Shown here: in pieces, positions 23,623 through 31,818 of the stretch
Position numbering within the stretch: the stretch's first letter is position 1
Layout: each line of letters starts with the position of its first letter
NCBI RefSeq assembly: GCF_008711175.1
Contig: NZ_VWNF01000001.1
Span: 62,001 to 126,000 of the forward strand
DNA length: 64,000 nucleotides
From: Nesterenkonia ebinurensis
GTDB lineage: Bacteria; Actinomycetota; Actinomycetes; Actinomycetales; Micrococcaceae
Direction of reading: 5' to 3'
Made by a program: the position numbers and the translations under genes
The notes under the pieces: model-generated
What the model saw: the letters and a program-made list of their open reading frames with translations, nothing else
Databases searched by the model: none
What the model was told of the DNA's origin: nothing

Positions 23623-26251
23623 AAAACACCACCGAGGTGATCTCCAGCTCCTTGGCGGCCTCCCATTCGCTGACCAGCTCCAGGGCCTGGGCCTTGGTGG
23701 CGGCCCGCAGGTCGGAGAGTGCGGACTCGATGTAGCCCAGCTGGTCCTTCGGCCCGGTGATCCGTGCCGAGAGGATCTCAGTACGCTGCTTGACCTTGGC
23801 CTCGGCCTTGGCTCGGCGCAGTCCGGTCAGCGCCTCCGAGACCGTGTCCAGCACCGCAGGTGCTCCGGCCACCGCGTCCAGATCGGCAGCCTTGGGCCAG
23901 GCGGCCGCGTGCACGGAGCCTTCCCGCCACCAGCGCCAGACCTCATCGGTGGCAAACGGCAGCACCGGGGCGAAGAGCCGCAGCAGTTTGTCAAGCACAG
24001 TGGCCAGGGTGGCCCGCACTGAGGCCTGGGCGGCCTCGCCCTGCGAACCGTAGGCGCGGTCCTTGACCAGCTCCACATAGTCGTCAGTGAAGGCCCAGAA
24101 GAAACTCTCGGTGATGTCCAGGGCCCGGGCGTAGTCGTAGCTCTCGAACTGCTCGGTAGCCTGCTCGATCACAGTGCGCAGCTTAGCCAGCAGGGCACGG
24201 TCCAGAGGTTCGGTGATCACTGCCGCGGCGGCGTCGTCATCTCCTGAAACGACATGCGCCTCAGTGACACCCATTCCGAAGGCGAACTTCGAGGCGTTCA
24301 GCAGCTTGATCGCCAGGCGCCGGCCGATCTTCATCTGGCCGATCTCATAGGCGGTGTCAGCACCCAGCTTGGCCGAGGCCGCCCAGTAGCGCACCGCATC
24401 GGCGCCGAACTGCTCCAGCGGCTCGGTGGGGACCACCACATTGCCCTTGGACTTGGACATCTTCTTCCGATTCGGATCCAGGATCCAGCCGGAGATCGCG
24501 GTGTTGGTCCACGGCACAGTGTCATGCAGGGAATTGGCCCGCACCACTGTGGAGAACAGCCAGGTGCGGATGATGTCGTGGCCCTGCGGACGCAGGTCGA
24601 AGGGGAAGACCTTGTTGAACAGTTCGTTGTCCTGCTCCCATTTTCCTGCGATCTGCGGTGTCAGCGAGGAAGTGGCCCAGGTGTCGAGCACATCGGGCTC
24701 ACCGATGAACCCTCCCGGTGCACCGCGCTGGGACTCATCGAAACCGGGTGCGGTCTGGGAGGCCGGGTCCACCGGGAGCTGGTCCTCGGTGGGCAGGATC
24801 GGGTGATCGTAGTCGGGCTCACCTGTCTCATCCACCGGATACCAGACGGGAATCGGCACGCCGAAGAACCGCTGCCGGGAGATCAGCCAGTCGCCGTTGA
24901 GGCCCTCCACCCAGTTCTCGTAGCGGGAACGCATGAATCCAGGATGCCAGTCGATCTTTCGGCCACGTTCGATCAGCTGCTGGCGGCGCTCGGCGTCACG
25001 GCCACCGTTGCGGATGTACCACTGCCGGGAGGTCACCACCTCCAGGGGCTTATCGCCCTTCTCGTAGAAGTGCACCGCATGGGTGATCTTTTCCGGCTCG
25101 GTGCGCAGCAGCCCAGCCTCTTCCAGCATGGCCACCACAGCTTCTTTGGCCGAGTGCACCGTCTTGCCGGCCAGCTGCTGATAGTTGGCCCGGCCCTGCT
25201 CACTGGTGATCCAGTCCGGTGCCTCAGCGGCGAACCGGCCGTCGCGGCCGATCAGTGCCCGGGTGGGCAGCTGCAGCTCCCGCCACCAGGTCACATCGGT
25301 CATATCGCCGAAGGTGCAGATCATCGCGATGCCGGAGCCCTTCTCCGGGTCGGCCAGCGGGTGCGCCTTGACCGGCAGCTGCACCCCGAACAGCGGTGAG
25401 GTCACGGTCTGGCCGAACAGCGGCTTATAGCGCTCATCCTCCGGGTGGGCCACCAGCGCCACGCAGGAGGGCAGCAGCTCCGGGCGTGTGGTGGCGATGA
25501 CAGTCTCGTTGCCGGCCTCGTCGGTGAACGGGTACCGGTAGTAGGCACCTGGGCGCTCCTTGGCCTCCAACTCGGCCTGGGCCACCGCGGTGCGGAAGGT
25601 GATATCCCACAGGGTGGGAGCCTCGGCGGTGTAGGCGTTGCCGGAGCGCACATCACGCAGGAAGGCGCGCTGGCTGGCTGCCCGGGAGTCATCGTCAATG
25701 GTGCGGTAGGTCTGCCGCCAGTCCACCGACAGCCCCAGGGTGGTGAAGAGGTCCTCGAAGACCTTCTCATCCTCTACGGTGAGCTTCTCGCACAGCTCGA
25801 TGAAGTTCTGCCGGGAGATCACATCCCAGTCGCGCTGGTTCTTGGCGGGCTTCGCCGGGGGCTGGTAGTCAGGAATATACGGCTTGCTGGGGTCGCAGCG
25901 CACCCCGTAGTAGTTCTGCACGCGCCGCTCAGTGGGCAGACCGTTGTCATCCCAGCCCAGCGGGTAGAAGACCTTCTTGCCGCGCATCCGCTTGAACCTG
26001 GCCACCACATCGGTCTGGGTGTAGGAGAACATATGCCCCACGTGCAGGGACCCCGAGGCGGTGGGCGGCGGGGTGTCGATCGAGTAGACCTCATCGCGGG
26101 AGGCAGTCTCATCGAAGTGGTAGATCCGTTCGGCCTGCCAGGCGGCGTGGAGTTTGGGCTCCAGCCCCTCCAGGGCGGGCTTCTCGGGAACTTCAGGGGT
26201 CTTGTATGCGGGCGTGTCGGTGCCCTTTATGTGGGTGGCCATGGGAACCAT
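23594..26251 (-). CDS. valS: valyl-tRNA synthetase with island-derived C-terminal tail
   Basis: Cytoplasmic class I synthetase of 885 residues charging tRNA-Val. HIGH motif as GSLHVGH (near residue 77), KMSKS as KKMSKSKGN (near 555), zinc-free actinobacterial type with the C-terminal anticodon domain and coiled coil. Starts at 26251 (MVPM) or 26242 (MATHIKG); neither has a clear ribosome site. The final 16 residues (EITSVVFSELAADTGS) come from DNA on the island side of the 114-bp repeat, whereas the stranded fragment at 3354 keeps the tail KVSEVHLAESE. The exchange is beyond the folded core, so the enzyme should stay active. Confidence 0.96.
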   Translation of the reverse strand: MVPMATHIKGTDTPAYKTPEVPEKPALEGLEPKLHAAWQAERIYHFDETASRDEVYSIDTPPPTASGSLHVGHMFSYTQTDVVARFKRMRGKKVFYPLGWDDNGLPTERRVQNYYGVRCDPSKPYIPDYQPPAKPAKNQRDWDVISRQNFIELCEKLTVEDEKVFEDLFTTLGLSVDWRQTYRTIDDDSRAASQRAFLRDVRSGNAYTAEAPTLWDITFRTAVAQAELEAKERPGAYYRYPFTDEAGNETVIATTRPELLPSCVALVAHPEDERYKPLFGQTVTSPLFGVQLPVKAHPLADPEKGSGIAMICTFGDMTDVTWWRELQLPTRALIGRDGRFAAEAPDWITSEQGRANYQQLAGKTVHSAKEAVVAMLEEAGLLRTEPEKITHAVHFYEKGDKPLEVVTSRQWYIRNGGRDAERRQQLIERGRKIDWHPGFMRSRYENWVEGLNGDWLISRQRFFGVPIPVWYPVDETGEPDYDHPILPTEDQLPVDPASQTAPGFDESQRGAPGGFIGEPDVLDTWATSSLTPQIAGKWEQDNELFNKVFPFDLRPQGHDIIRTWLFSTVVRANSLHDTVPWTNTAISGWILDPNRKKMSKSKGNVVVPTEPLEQFGADAVRYWAASAKLGADTAYEIGQMKIGRRLAIKLLNASKFAFGMGVTEAHVVSGDDDAAAAVITEPLDRALLAKLRTVIEQATEQFESYDYARALDITESFFWAFTDDYVELVKDRAYGSQGEAAQASVRATLATVLDKLLRLFAPVLPFATDEVWRWWREGSVHAAAWPKAADLDAVAGAPAVLDTVSEALTGLRRAKAEAKVKQRTEILSARITGPKDQLGYIESALSDLRAATKAQALELVSEWEAAKELEITSVVFSELAADTGS
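23645..23758. repeat. right copy of 114-bp direct repeat (island boundary)
   Basis: Identical to 3390-3503; here it lies inside intact valS and encodes 38 residues of its C-terminal coiled coil. Marks the right junction of the island. Confidence 0.93.
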
Positions 26252-26313
26252 TCTGCCACGGCGGTGGGTGTCTCATATTCCGGAAATACAGCACATGACG
26301 AGGCGCCGGAGGC

Positions 26314-26319
26314 TAGTCT
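26314..26319 (+). promoter_or_regulatory. -10 element of a leaderless SDR promoter
   Basis: TAGTCT, 7 nt before the ATG at 26327, no ribosome site. Same hexamer and spacing as at mgtC. Confidence 0.5.
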
Positions 26320-26326
26320 TGTGTGC

Positions 26327-27088
26327 ATGGTCACCTCTTCAGCTCCACGCCGTGCTCTTGTCACTGGTGCATCCTCCGGGATTGGCGCCGCCACTGCTCT
26401 CCGCCTGACCTCCGAAGGCTGGCAGGTCTTCGCCGCAGCCCGGCGAGCCGAACGCCTGGAGTCATTGGCCGAGCAGGAGGGCATCATCCCTCTGGTCTGT
26501 GATGTCACCGACGTGGACCAGGTGGCAGCGGTGCGGGCGAGAATCACCGAGGCCGGTGGGATCGACACTCTGATCAACAACGCCGGGGGCGCCCTGGGGG
26601 TAGACACTGTTGCTGAGGGCAAGCTGGAGGACTGGCGCTGGATGTTCGAGGTCAATGTGCTGGGCACCCTGAACGTCACTCAGGCCTTTTTGCCGATGCT
26701 GCGCGCTCACGGCGAGGGCACCGTGCTGAACCTGACCTCCACCGCCGGGGTAGTCTCCTACGAAGGCGGCGGCGGGTACAACGCGGCCAAGTTCGGCGCC
26801 CATGGTATGACTGGGACCCTGCGCCTGGAGGAGGCCGAGCACAATATCCGGGTCATCGAGGTGCTGCCCGGGATGGTACGCACTGAGGAGTTCACCGCCA
26901 AGCGGCTACGCGGGGACACCGCCGCTGCGGAGAAGGTCTACACAGGAGTTGAGAAGCCGCTGACCGCCGAGGACATTGCGGAGGTGATCACCCATGCGGT
27001 GACTCTGCCCCACCATGTGAATCTGGATCAGATCGTCATCCGCCCAGTGGCCCAGGCCGCCCAGCACAAGGTCATCCGGCAGGGCTGA
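26327..27088 (+). CDS. short-chain dehydrogenase/reductase
   Basis: 253-residue classical SDR using NAD(P)(H). The cofactor motif TGASSGIGAA is at residues 13-22, NNAGG near 86, and the catalytic set Ser (LTSTAGVVS), Tyr and Lys (YNAAKFG). The basic AARRAERL after the second strand suggests NADPH preference. Similar to YdfG-type oxidoreductases acting on 3-hydroxy acids, but the substrate is not predictable. Start chosen at the leaderless ATG; it diverges from valS across 75 nt. Confidence 0.88.
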   Translation: MVTSSAPRRALVTGASSGIGAATALRLTSEGWQVFAAARRAERLESLAEQEGIIPLVCDVTDVDQVAAVRARITEAGGIDTLINNAGGALGVDTVAEGKLEDWRWMFEVNVLGTLNVTQAFLPMLRAHGEGTVLNLTSTAGVVSYEGGGGYNAAKFGAHGMTGTLRLEEAEHNIRVIEVLPGMVRTEEFTAKRLRGDTAAAEKVYTGVEKPLTAEDIAEVITHAVTLPHHVNLDQIVIRPVAQAAQHKVIRQG

Positions 27089-27169
27089 TCACCGGCACCC
27101 CGGGCACGGGCACGGTCCTCGCGCCCGATCGTGAGACGTTGAGGGAGCCATCGGCCAATCGCAGGACGC

Positions 27170-27236
27170 TTTTGCTCCCTGTATGTCTCACCTCGGCCAG
27201 TTCCACAGTCGCAGATGAGACATACAGGGAGCAAAA
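27170..27236. repeat. perfect 21-bp inverted repeat between convergent genes
   Basis: Arms 27170-27190 and 27216-27236 are exact complements (TTTTGCTCCCTGTATGTCTCA and reverse), loop 25 nt. A degraded third copy of the right arm is at 27132-27150 (TGAGACGTTGAGGGAGCCA). There is no U-tract after the stem, so it is not a standard terminator though it sits between convergent SDR and nitroreductase genes. Confidence 0.85.
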
Positions 27237-27285
27237 CAGGAGGTCTCGCCAGAGCTGACTCCCCTAAAGTCTCATATCACCGCGC

Positions 27286-27885
27286 TCAGTCGAAGGTGGG
27301 GCGCTCGGTGCGGGAGCGCTTGAGCTCGAAGAAGTAGGGGTAGCTGGCCAGAGCTACGGAGCCGTCGAAAATCTTGCCGGCCGCTTCCCCGGTGGGTACC
27401 CGGGTGATGACCGGACCGAAGAATGCGGTGCCGGCGAAGGCCACGATGGGGGTGCCCACGTCCTGGCCCACCTTGGAGATGCCCTCCTCATGGGTGGCGC
27501 GCATGGCGCCGTCGTACTTGTCGGTCTTAGCATCATCCACCAGAGATTCATCCAGGCCGATCTCGACCAGAGCGCGGCGTGAGACGGCCTCGAAGTCGCG
27601 GTGGCCGTTGACGTGGATGTCATAGCCGATGGCGGTGTAGAAATCACCCAGCTTTTCCGGGGCGGTCACAGCCACCGCAGTGGAGGTGCGGGCGGGGATC
27701 CAACGGGCCAGCACGTCCTCATCCTCGGTGGGGGCGGGATTCTTGTCCTCGTTGAGCACACCCAGGCTCATCACATTCCAGTGGACCTCGATGTCACGGA
27801 CCTTCTCCACCTCCAGGATCCAACGGGAGGTCGCGTAGGCGAAGGGGCAGATGGGGTCGAACCAGAAGTCAACGCGCTCAGCCAT
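27286..27885 (-). CDS. DsbA-family mycothiol-dependent nitroreductase, Rv2466c-like
   Basis: 199-residue thioredoxin-fold protein that matches mycobacterial Rv2466c along its length from memory: DFWFDPICPFAYATSRWILEVEKVRDIEV at the start, then GQDVGTPIVAFAGTAFFGPVI and the ending ASYPYFFELKRSRTERPTFD. Rv2466c has CPWC; here the motif is CPFA, leaving only the first cysteine (residue 13). That fits a monothiol mechanism with mycothiol. AAAGGA is 7 nt before the ATG. Next to mycothione reductase, which supports a mycothiol redox role. Confidence 0.85.
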   Translation of the reverse strand: MAERVDFWFDPICPFAYATSRWILEVEKVRDIEVHWNVMSLGVLNEDKNPAPTEDEDVLARWIPARTSTAVAVTAPEKLGDFYTAIGYDIHVNGHRDFEAVSRRALVEIGLDESLVDDAKTDKYDGAMRATHEEGISKVGQDVGTPIVAFAGTAFFGPVITRVPTGEAAGKIFDGSVALASYPYFFELKRSRTERPTFD

Positions 27886-27948
27886 GGGAAAAGTCCTTTC
27901 GGTCGGCAGAATCACTGTCCATCCATGCCAACCGCACAGTGAGCTGAG

Positions 27949-28037
27949 TCATTCCTTCCCGCCCGGGGGTGTCAGATGGCACCAGCAATGGAGACCACGT
28001 CGATATGCTCATTCCTTCCCGCTCGGGGCGGGTCAGA
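27949..28037. repeat. two-copy 28-nt hairpin repeat between mtr and the nitroreductase
   Basis: TCATTCCTTCCCGC followed by a C/G-rich run and GTCAGA occurs at 27949-27976 and 28009-28037, period 60. On the minus strand each begins TCTGAC and contains a GC stem (CCCGC/GCGGG in the second copy), so the copies might slow or end mtr transcription. Confidence 0.5.
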
Positions 28038-28048
28038 GCGGGGCAGGG

Positions 28049-29482
28049 CTAAAGAGGCGCATCTGGCGGGATGGGGACGTCGAGGCCCAGCAGCGCGTTC
28101 TCAGTGACCTCCATCAAAGCGGGGTGAATCCAGTACTGGCCGCGAGCCGCCGTGTAGGAGTCCTGGCCGAAACTCATCGCGTGCACGATCGGCTGGATCA
28201 GGTTGGAGGACTGGTAGCCCATGGCATGGGCACCAAGGATCTGACCGTTTCGCCTATCGGCGATGATCTTGAGGATCCCGTAGGAGTCCTCCATGGCCCA
28301 GCCATAGGCGGTGTCCCCGTAGCGCTGGGTCTTAGTGGTCAGATTCTGCGCACCGACCGCTGAAGCGGCCTGAGCCTCGGTGAGGCCCACCTGGGCGATC
28401 TCCGGGTGGGAGAAGATCGCTGAGGGGATCGCCTCCGAACGGACTTTCCGCAGGTCATCGGGGTTCTCCAGGTTATGGGCCACCACCCGTGCTTCATGGT
28501 TGGCCACATGCTTGAGCATAGCCTCTGAGGAGACGTCGCCCAGGGCGTAGAGACCCTCCACTGGTTCTCCCCCGCTGAGCACCCGCTGATACTGGTCCAC
28601 CGCGATCCGGCCGTCTGGGTGCAGGTCGAGTCCGGCCTGCTCGGCGCCCACCAGATCGCTGTTCGGTCTGCGTCCGATGGCCAGCAACACCGTGTCCACC
28701 TGGTACTCCTCGGACCGGCCGTCGGAGGTGACCAGCTGGGCGGTCACCTGGCCGTTCTCATCAGGCACGACGGCGCCCAGGGTGCGCTGGTAGAGCACCG
28801 ACCAGTTCTTCTCCGCCTCAGCGGAGTAGGCAGCGGCGATCTCCTCATCCAGCTGGTTCATCAGCCCGATGCTGCGGTTGATCTGAATGACCTCGGAGCC
28901 CAGACCGGAGAAGACTCCGGCAAACTCACAGGCAATATAGCCGCCTCCCACAATCAGGATGCTGCCGGGGAGCTTGGCGATTCGCATGATGGTCTCTGAG
29001 GTGTGCACCTGAGGCAGATCGACCCCGGGAACCTCCGGGATCAGGGGGCGGGAACCAGCCGCAATCACCACCTGCCGGGCCTCAACCTCGGTGCCTGACT
29101 CGCTGCGGAAGGACTTGGGGCTGGTGAGTGTGACCTTCTCAGAGATCAGGTCTACATTCTCCAGGCGCTCACGGTATTCCCGGCCGCCGGATGAGATGGC
29201 GTCCACACGGGCGAAAACCCGGTCGCGGATGGCCGGCCAGTCGGCACGCACAGTGGCCATCTCCACGCCGAGCCGGGCGGCCTCCTCGGGCACACGAGCC
29301 AGGGCCGAGGGCCGGACGAACATCTTGGTGGGGATGCAGCCCACGTTCAGGCAGGTGCCGCCGAAAGCACCGGTGGCCTCAATCCCTTTATCGGCCAGCG
29401 CCACTTTCTTGTCATCCCAATAGGGGGTGATCAGGGAGTTTCCGGAGCCGGAGCCGATGATGGCGACGTCATGGGTAGGCAT
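28049..29482 (-). CDS. mtr: mycothione reductase
   Basis: 477-residue FAD disulfide reductase that reduces mycothiol disulfide with NADPH. Redox pair in GGTCLNVGCIPTK (Cys near 42 and 47), FAD motif IGSGSGNSLI, NADPH-binding GGGYIACEFAGVFSGLG, and the dimer-interface histidine region MSFGQDSYTAARGQYWIHPALMEV. The GSGSGN opening and early TPYWDDKKVAL favour Mtr over lipoamide dehydrogenase. Start MPTHDVAIIG at 29482; the open frame runs further upstream into parA without similarity. Cytosolic. Confidence 0.92.
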   Translation of the reverse strand: MPTHDVAIIGSGSGNSLITPYWDDKKVALADKGIEATGAFGGTCLNVGCIPTKMFVRPSALARVPEEAARLGVEMATVRADWPAIRDRVFARVDAISSGGREYRERLENVDLISEKVTLTSPKSFRSESGTEVEARQVVIAAGSRPLIPEVPGVDLPQVHTSETIMRIAKLPGSILIVGGGYIACEFAGVFSGLGSEVIQINRSIGLMNQLDEEIAAAYSAEAEKNWSVLYQRTLGAVVPDENGQVTAQLVTSDGRSEEYQVDTVLLAIGRRPNSDLVGAEQAGLDLHPDGRIAVDQYQRVLSGGEPVEGLYALGDVSSEAMLKHVANHEARVVAHNLENPDDLRKVRSEAIPSAIFSHPEIAQVGLTEAQAASAVGAQNLTTKTQRYGDTAYGWAMEDSYGILKIIADRRNGQILGAHAMGYQSSNLIQPIVHAMSFGQDSYTAARGQYWIHPALMEVTENALLGLDVPIPPDAPL

Positions 29483-29489
29483 AGCCGGC

Positions 29490-30296
29490 TCAGGAGGTGA
29501 GCTTCTTGGCTGGTACCAGCTGCTTGATGAGCTCGTCGAAGCTCTTGACCATATCGCGCACCGGATCGCCGGGCCAGAGGTGCACCGGGTAGGCCGCGCC
29601 CTGGATCTGCTGCCAGTGCGGGTTCTCCTCCAGCACCGGGAGCATGAGCTTATCGGTGTAGAGCCGCTCCATCTCCAGCAGCCGGTACTCGTGCTCGGCG
29701 GAGTCTGCGCGGGCACGGTTGACGACGACGCCGGCCTGAGTCAGCTGAGGGGCGAACTCATTGGAGAACATCCGGATGGCGCGCATCGTGCGTTCAGTGC
29801 CTGCGACCGAGAAGAGGCTGGGCTCAGCCACCAGCAGCACCTGGTGGGAGGCTGCCCAGGCAATTCTGGTCAGCCCGGAGAGTGAGGGCGGGCAGTCCAC
29901 CAGCACCAGATCGTAGCCGGTGAGCTTGTCCACCAGGGTCTTCAGCCGCTTCATGTCTTTGGGCCGGATATCTGGCCGGTCAAAGGCGGCGGAGAGGGCT
30001 GAGCCGACCACTACATCCAGCACGGCGCTCTGTTTCTTGTCCTCCGGGAGCAGTTCCACCCAGCCGGAGGGTACAACGTGGTCGGAGATGCGGGCTTTGC
30101 GGTACTCCTTGAGCAGCTGGCCGGCCTCCCGCCCTTTGCCGCGGGCCACGTTGAGCCCGGTGGTGCAGTCGGCGTGCGGGTCGAGGTCTATGACCAAGGT
30201 CCTGACCCCGCTGTTAAGGGCCGCTGAGGCCAGGCCCATGGTGACCGAGGTCTTACCGACCCCGCCTTTCAGACTGGACACGCTGAGAATCTGCAC
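29490..30296 (-). CDS. ParA/MinD-like ATPase
   Basis: 268-residue deviant-Walker ATPase: KGGVGKTS (residues 10-17), IDLDPHADCTTGL, VLVDCPPSLSG and the late GVVVNRAR. No ParB partner is adjacent, so it is not the chromosomal parA of a parAB pair; it may position a protein complex. The GTG start at 30296 has TAGGAT 6 nt upstream, a leaderless layout. It follows the merR gene by 35 nt on the same strand. Confidence 0.85.
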   Translation of the reverse strand: MQILSVSSLKGGVGKTSVTMGLASAALNSGVRTLVIDLDPHADCTTGLNVARGKGREAGQLLKEYRKARISDHVVPSGWVELLPEDKKQSAVLDVVVGSALSAAFDRPDIRPKDMKRLKTLVDKLTGYDLVLVDCPPSLSGLTRIAWAASHQVLLVAEPSLFSVAGTERTMRAIRMFSNEFAPQLTQAGVVVNRARADSAEHEYRLLEMERLYTDKLMLPVLEENPHWQQIQGAAYPVHLWPGDPVRDMVKSFDELIKQLVPAKKLTS

Positions 30297-30331
30297 TAGT
30301 CCATCCTACTGGTCGAAAGGGCCTGAACGTC

Positions 30332-30940
30332 TCAGGAAGCCTGCTTGCGGGCACGCATCTGCGCCAGCTCATCACTGGCCTCGAATGCGGCCAGCTCAGG
30401 CGCCTGACCTGCGACGGCAACCTGCTCTTGGGTGCGTTCGCGGGGAAGCTCGGCCAGGCTGCCTTCGACTTCACGCCATACCCGTCCCACTGCGATGCCG
30501 AAGACGCCCTGTCCGCCCTGGACCAGGTCGATGACCTCATCAGTGGAGGTGCATTCGTAGACGCTGGCGCCGTCGGACATCAGGGTGATCTCAGCGAGGT
30601 CTTCCACCCCGCGCTCCCTGAGATGCTCGATGGCGGTGCGGATCTGCTGCAGTGAGACTCCGGTGTCCAACAGCCGTTTGACCACTTTGAGCACCAGGAT
30701 GTCACGGAAGGAATAGAGCCTGGCTGAGCCTGAGCCGGAGGCGTTGCGCAGGGAGGGCTCCACCAGTTTGGTCCTTGCCCAGTAGTCAAGCTGACGGTAG
30801 GTGATTCCGGCGGCGGAGCAGGCGATGGGACCGCGGTAGCCCATGTCTTCGTCCAGCTCAGGGAGACCGTCGTCGAACAGGGTGTCCTGGGCTGCGGGAC
30901 GGTGGCGGCTGCGCGGTGCTTCTGCGCGTTGGTCCTTCAC
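30332..30940 (-). CDS. MerR-family regulator, Rv1830-like
   Basis: 202-residue protein with a MerR helix-turn-helix in the middle (GYRGPIACSAAGITYRQLDYWARTKLVEPS, then RLYSFRDILVLKVVKRLLDTG) and a C-terminal domain without metal-binding cysteines in the usual places. It is the last member of the conserved actinobacterial set gcvH, garA, ftsR, DUF151 nuclease, merR. GTG start at 30940 with GAGG upstream. Effector not known to me. Confidence 0.88.
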   Translation of the reverse strand: MKDQRAEAPRSRHRPAAQDTLFDDGLPELDEDMGYRGPIACSAAGITYRQLDYWARTKLVEPSLRNASGSGSARLYSFRDILVLKVVKRLLDTGVSLQQIRTAIEHLRERGVEDLAEITLMSDGASVYECTSTDEVIDLVQGGQGVFGIAVGRVWREVEGSLAELPRERTQEQVAVAGQAPELAAFEASDELAQMRARKQAS

Positions 30941-31068
30941 TCAGGCACCTCTCGTCTTTTCTGCATCAGGGGAAGTGAGTCAGTTATTTGGCCAGTGTAT
31001 CGGCAGGCGCCGGGGATGTGCTGGCAGCCCGGTGAGCGTTCGGCGTGTCTGGGGTTCCTCGGTGCGGC

Positions 31069-31626
31069 TCATGAGCGGTCGAAGTCCTCAGGACCGGCGT
31101 CGGAGAGGAATCTCTGGAACTCGCGGATCTCGTCCTCAGAGATAGGCCCCTTGGCTGTCACCTGATCTGCTTCTGGGCTGGCTCCGGGGGTGGACGATGA
31201 GTCAGCGGAGCGGTAGCGGGGAGTGACCGAGACTGCCCGCAGCGTGTCGCCGTCCATGGTGATGCGGCAGTGTGCGCGTACTGCCACAGCGATGGCATCG
31301 GAGGCGCGTGCGTCGATGGTCCGTCCACTGTTGAGCAGGACGGAACCGGCGTAGGTGCTGGCGTCCAGCAGCCGGACTTCCACCGAGACGATTCCCTGGC
31401 CGAGATCCTCCAAGACGGTGGTGAGCAGATCATGGGTCATGGGCCGGTGCGGCACCTCGCCCTGGAGAGCGCGGGCCACAGCCGCTGCTTCGGCAGGGCC
31501 GACAACCACGGCCACATGGAGGTTCTCGGTGCCTGGCTCAGCCCCGCGCAGGATCAGCACAGGTTGGCTGCTGGGCAGCTCAACCCGAACTCCGACCACC
31601 TCCAGCTGCACCTGGGCTGCACTCAT
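31069..31626 (-). CDS. bifunctional nuclease family protein (DUF151)
   Basis: 185-residue protein with the BFN core: VPHRPMTHDLLTTVLEDLG, VRLLDASTYAGSVLL, and RASDAIAVAVRAHC. DUF151/BFN proteins have nuclease activity in plants and are conserved beside ftsR in actinobacteria (Rv1829). The C-terminal tail after residue 150 is acidic and probably disordered. The role in bacteria is unclear. A 192-nt spacer separates it from ftsR; I see no feature there beyond GC-rich sequence. Confidence 0.88.
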   Translation of the reverse strand: MSAAQVQLEVVGVRVELPSSQPVLILRGAEPGTENLHVAVVVGPAEAAAVARALQGEVPHRPMTHDLLTTVLEDLGQGIVSVEVRLLDASTYAGSVLLNSGRTIDARASDAIAVAVRAHCRITMDGDTLRAVSVTPRYRSADSSSTPGASPEADQVTAKGPISEDEIREFQRFLSDAGPEDFDRS

Positions 31627-31818
31627 ACCTCCAGTGTAGGCCCCCTCGATATGCGCGGTTCAAGTATCGAGCAGCTGGCAACGGAACGGCGGGAAAGCAA
31701 GGCCGGGAAGCCTAGGGTGCCCCTGCCCTCTGGGGTCCGCGCAGTTGGGAAAGCATCTGGATGGGCCAATCAGGGAGGACCGACGCGGGTGCCGTCCAGG
31801 CGCCGAGATCGGACCGCG

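Larger units (their letters stand above)
3504..23644. mobile_element. 20-kb protocatechuate/hydroxybenzoate catabolic island
   Basis: Everything between the two 114-bp repeats is one functional theme: mobA, pcaHGBDC, an MFS carrier, an ABC importer, pcaFIJ, pobA, four IclR regulators and a secreted esterase. Flanking genes are housekeeping. No integrase, transposase, relaxase or replication gene is visible, so the element is non-autonomous or arrived by homologous recombination through a valS fragment. Base use seems somewhat richer in A/T than the flanks by eye, which would fit transfer but was not computed. Confidence 0.75.

Noticed and set aside
3504-23644. Integrase or transposase for the island
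   Set aside because: Looked for on both strands; every sizeable frame is accounted for by catabolic, transport or regulatory genes.
24254-25399. Long open frame antisense to valS
   Set aside because: It is the complementary reading of a strongly recognised ValS; GC-rich codon bias keeps the other strand open. Composition (Gly/Val/His/Leu) is that of an antisense shadow.
25445-26326. Upstream extension of the SDR frame
   Set aside because: It lies opposite valS; the SDR Rossmann motif begins 13 residues after the ATG at 26327, which has its own -10.
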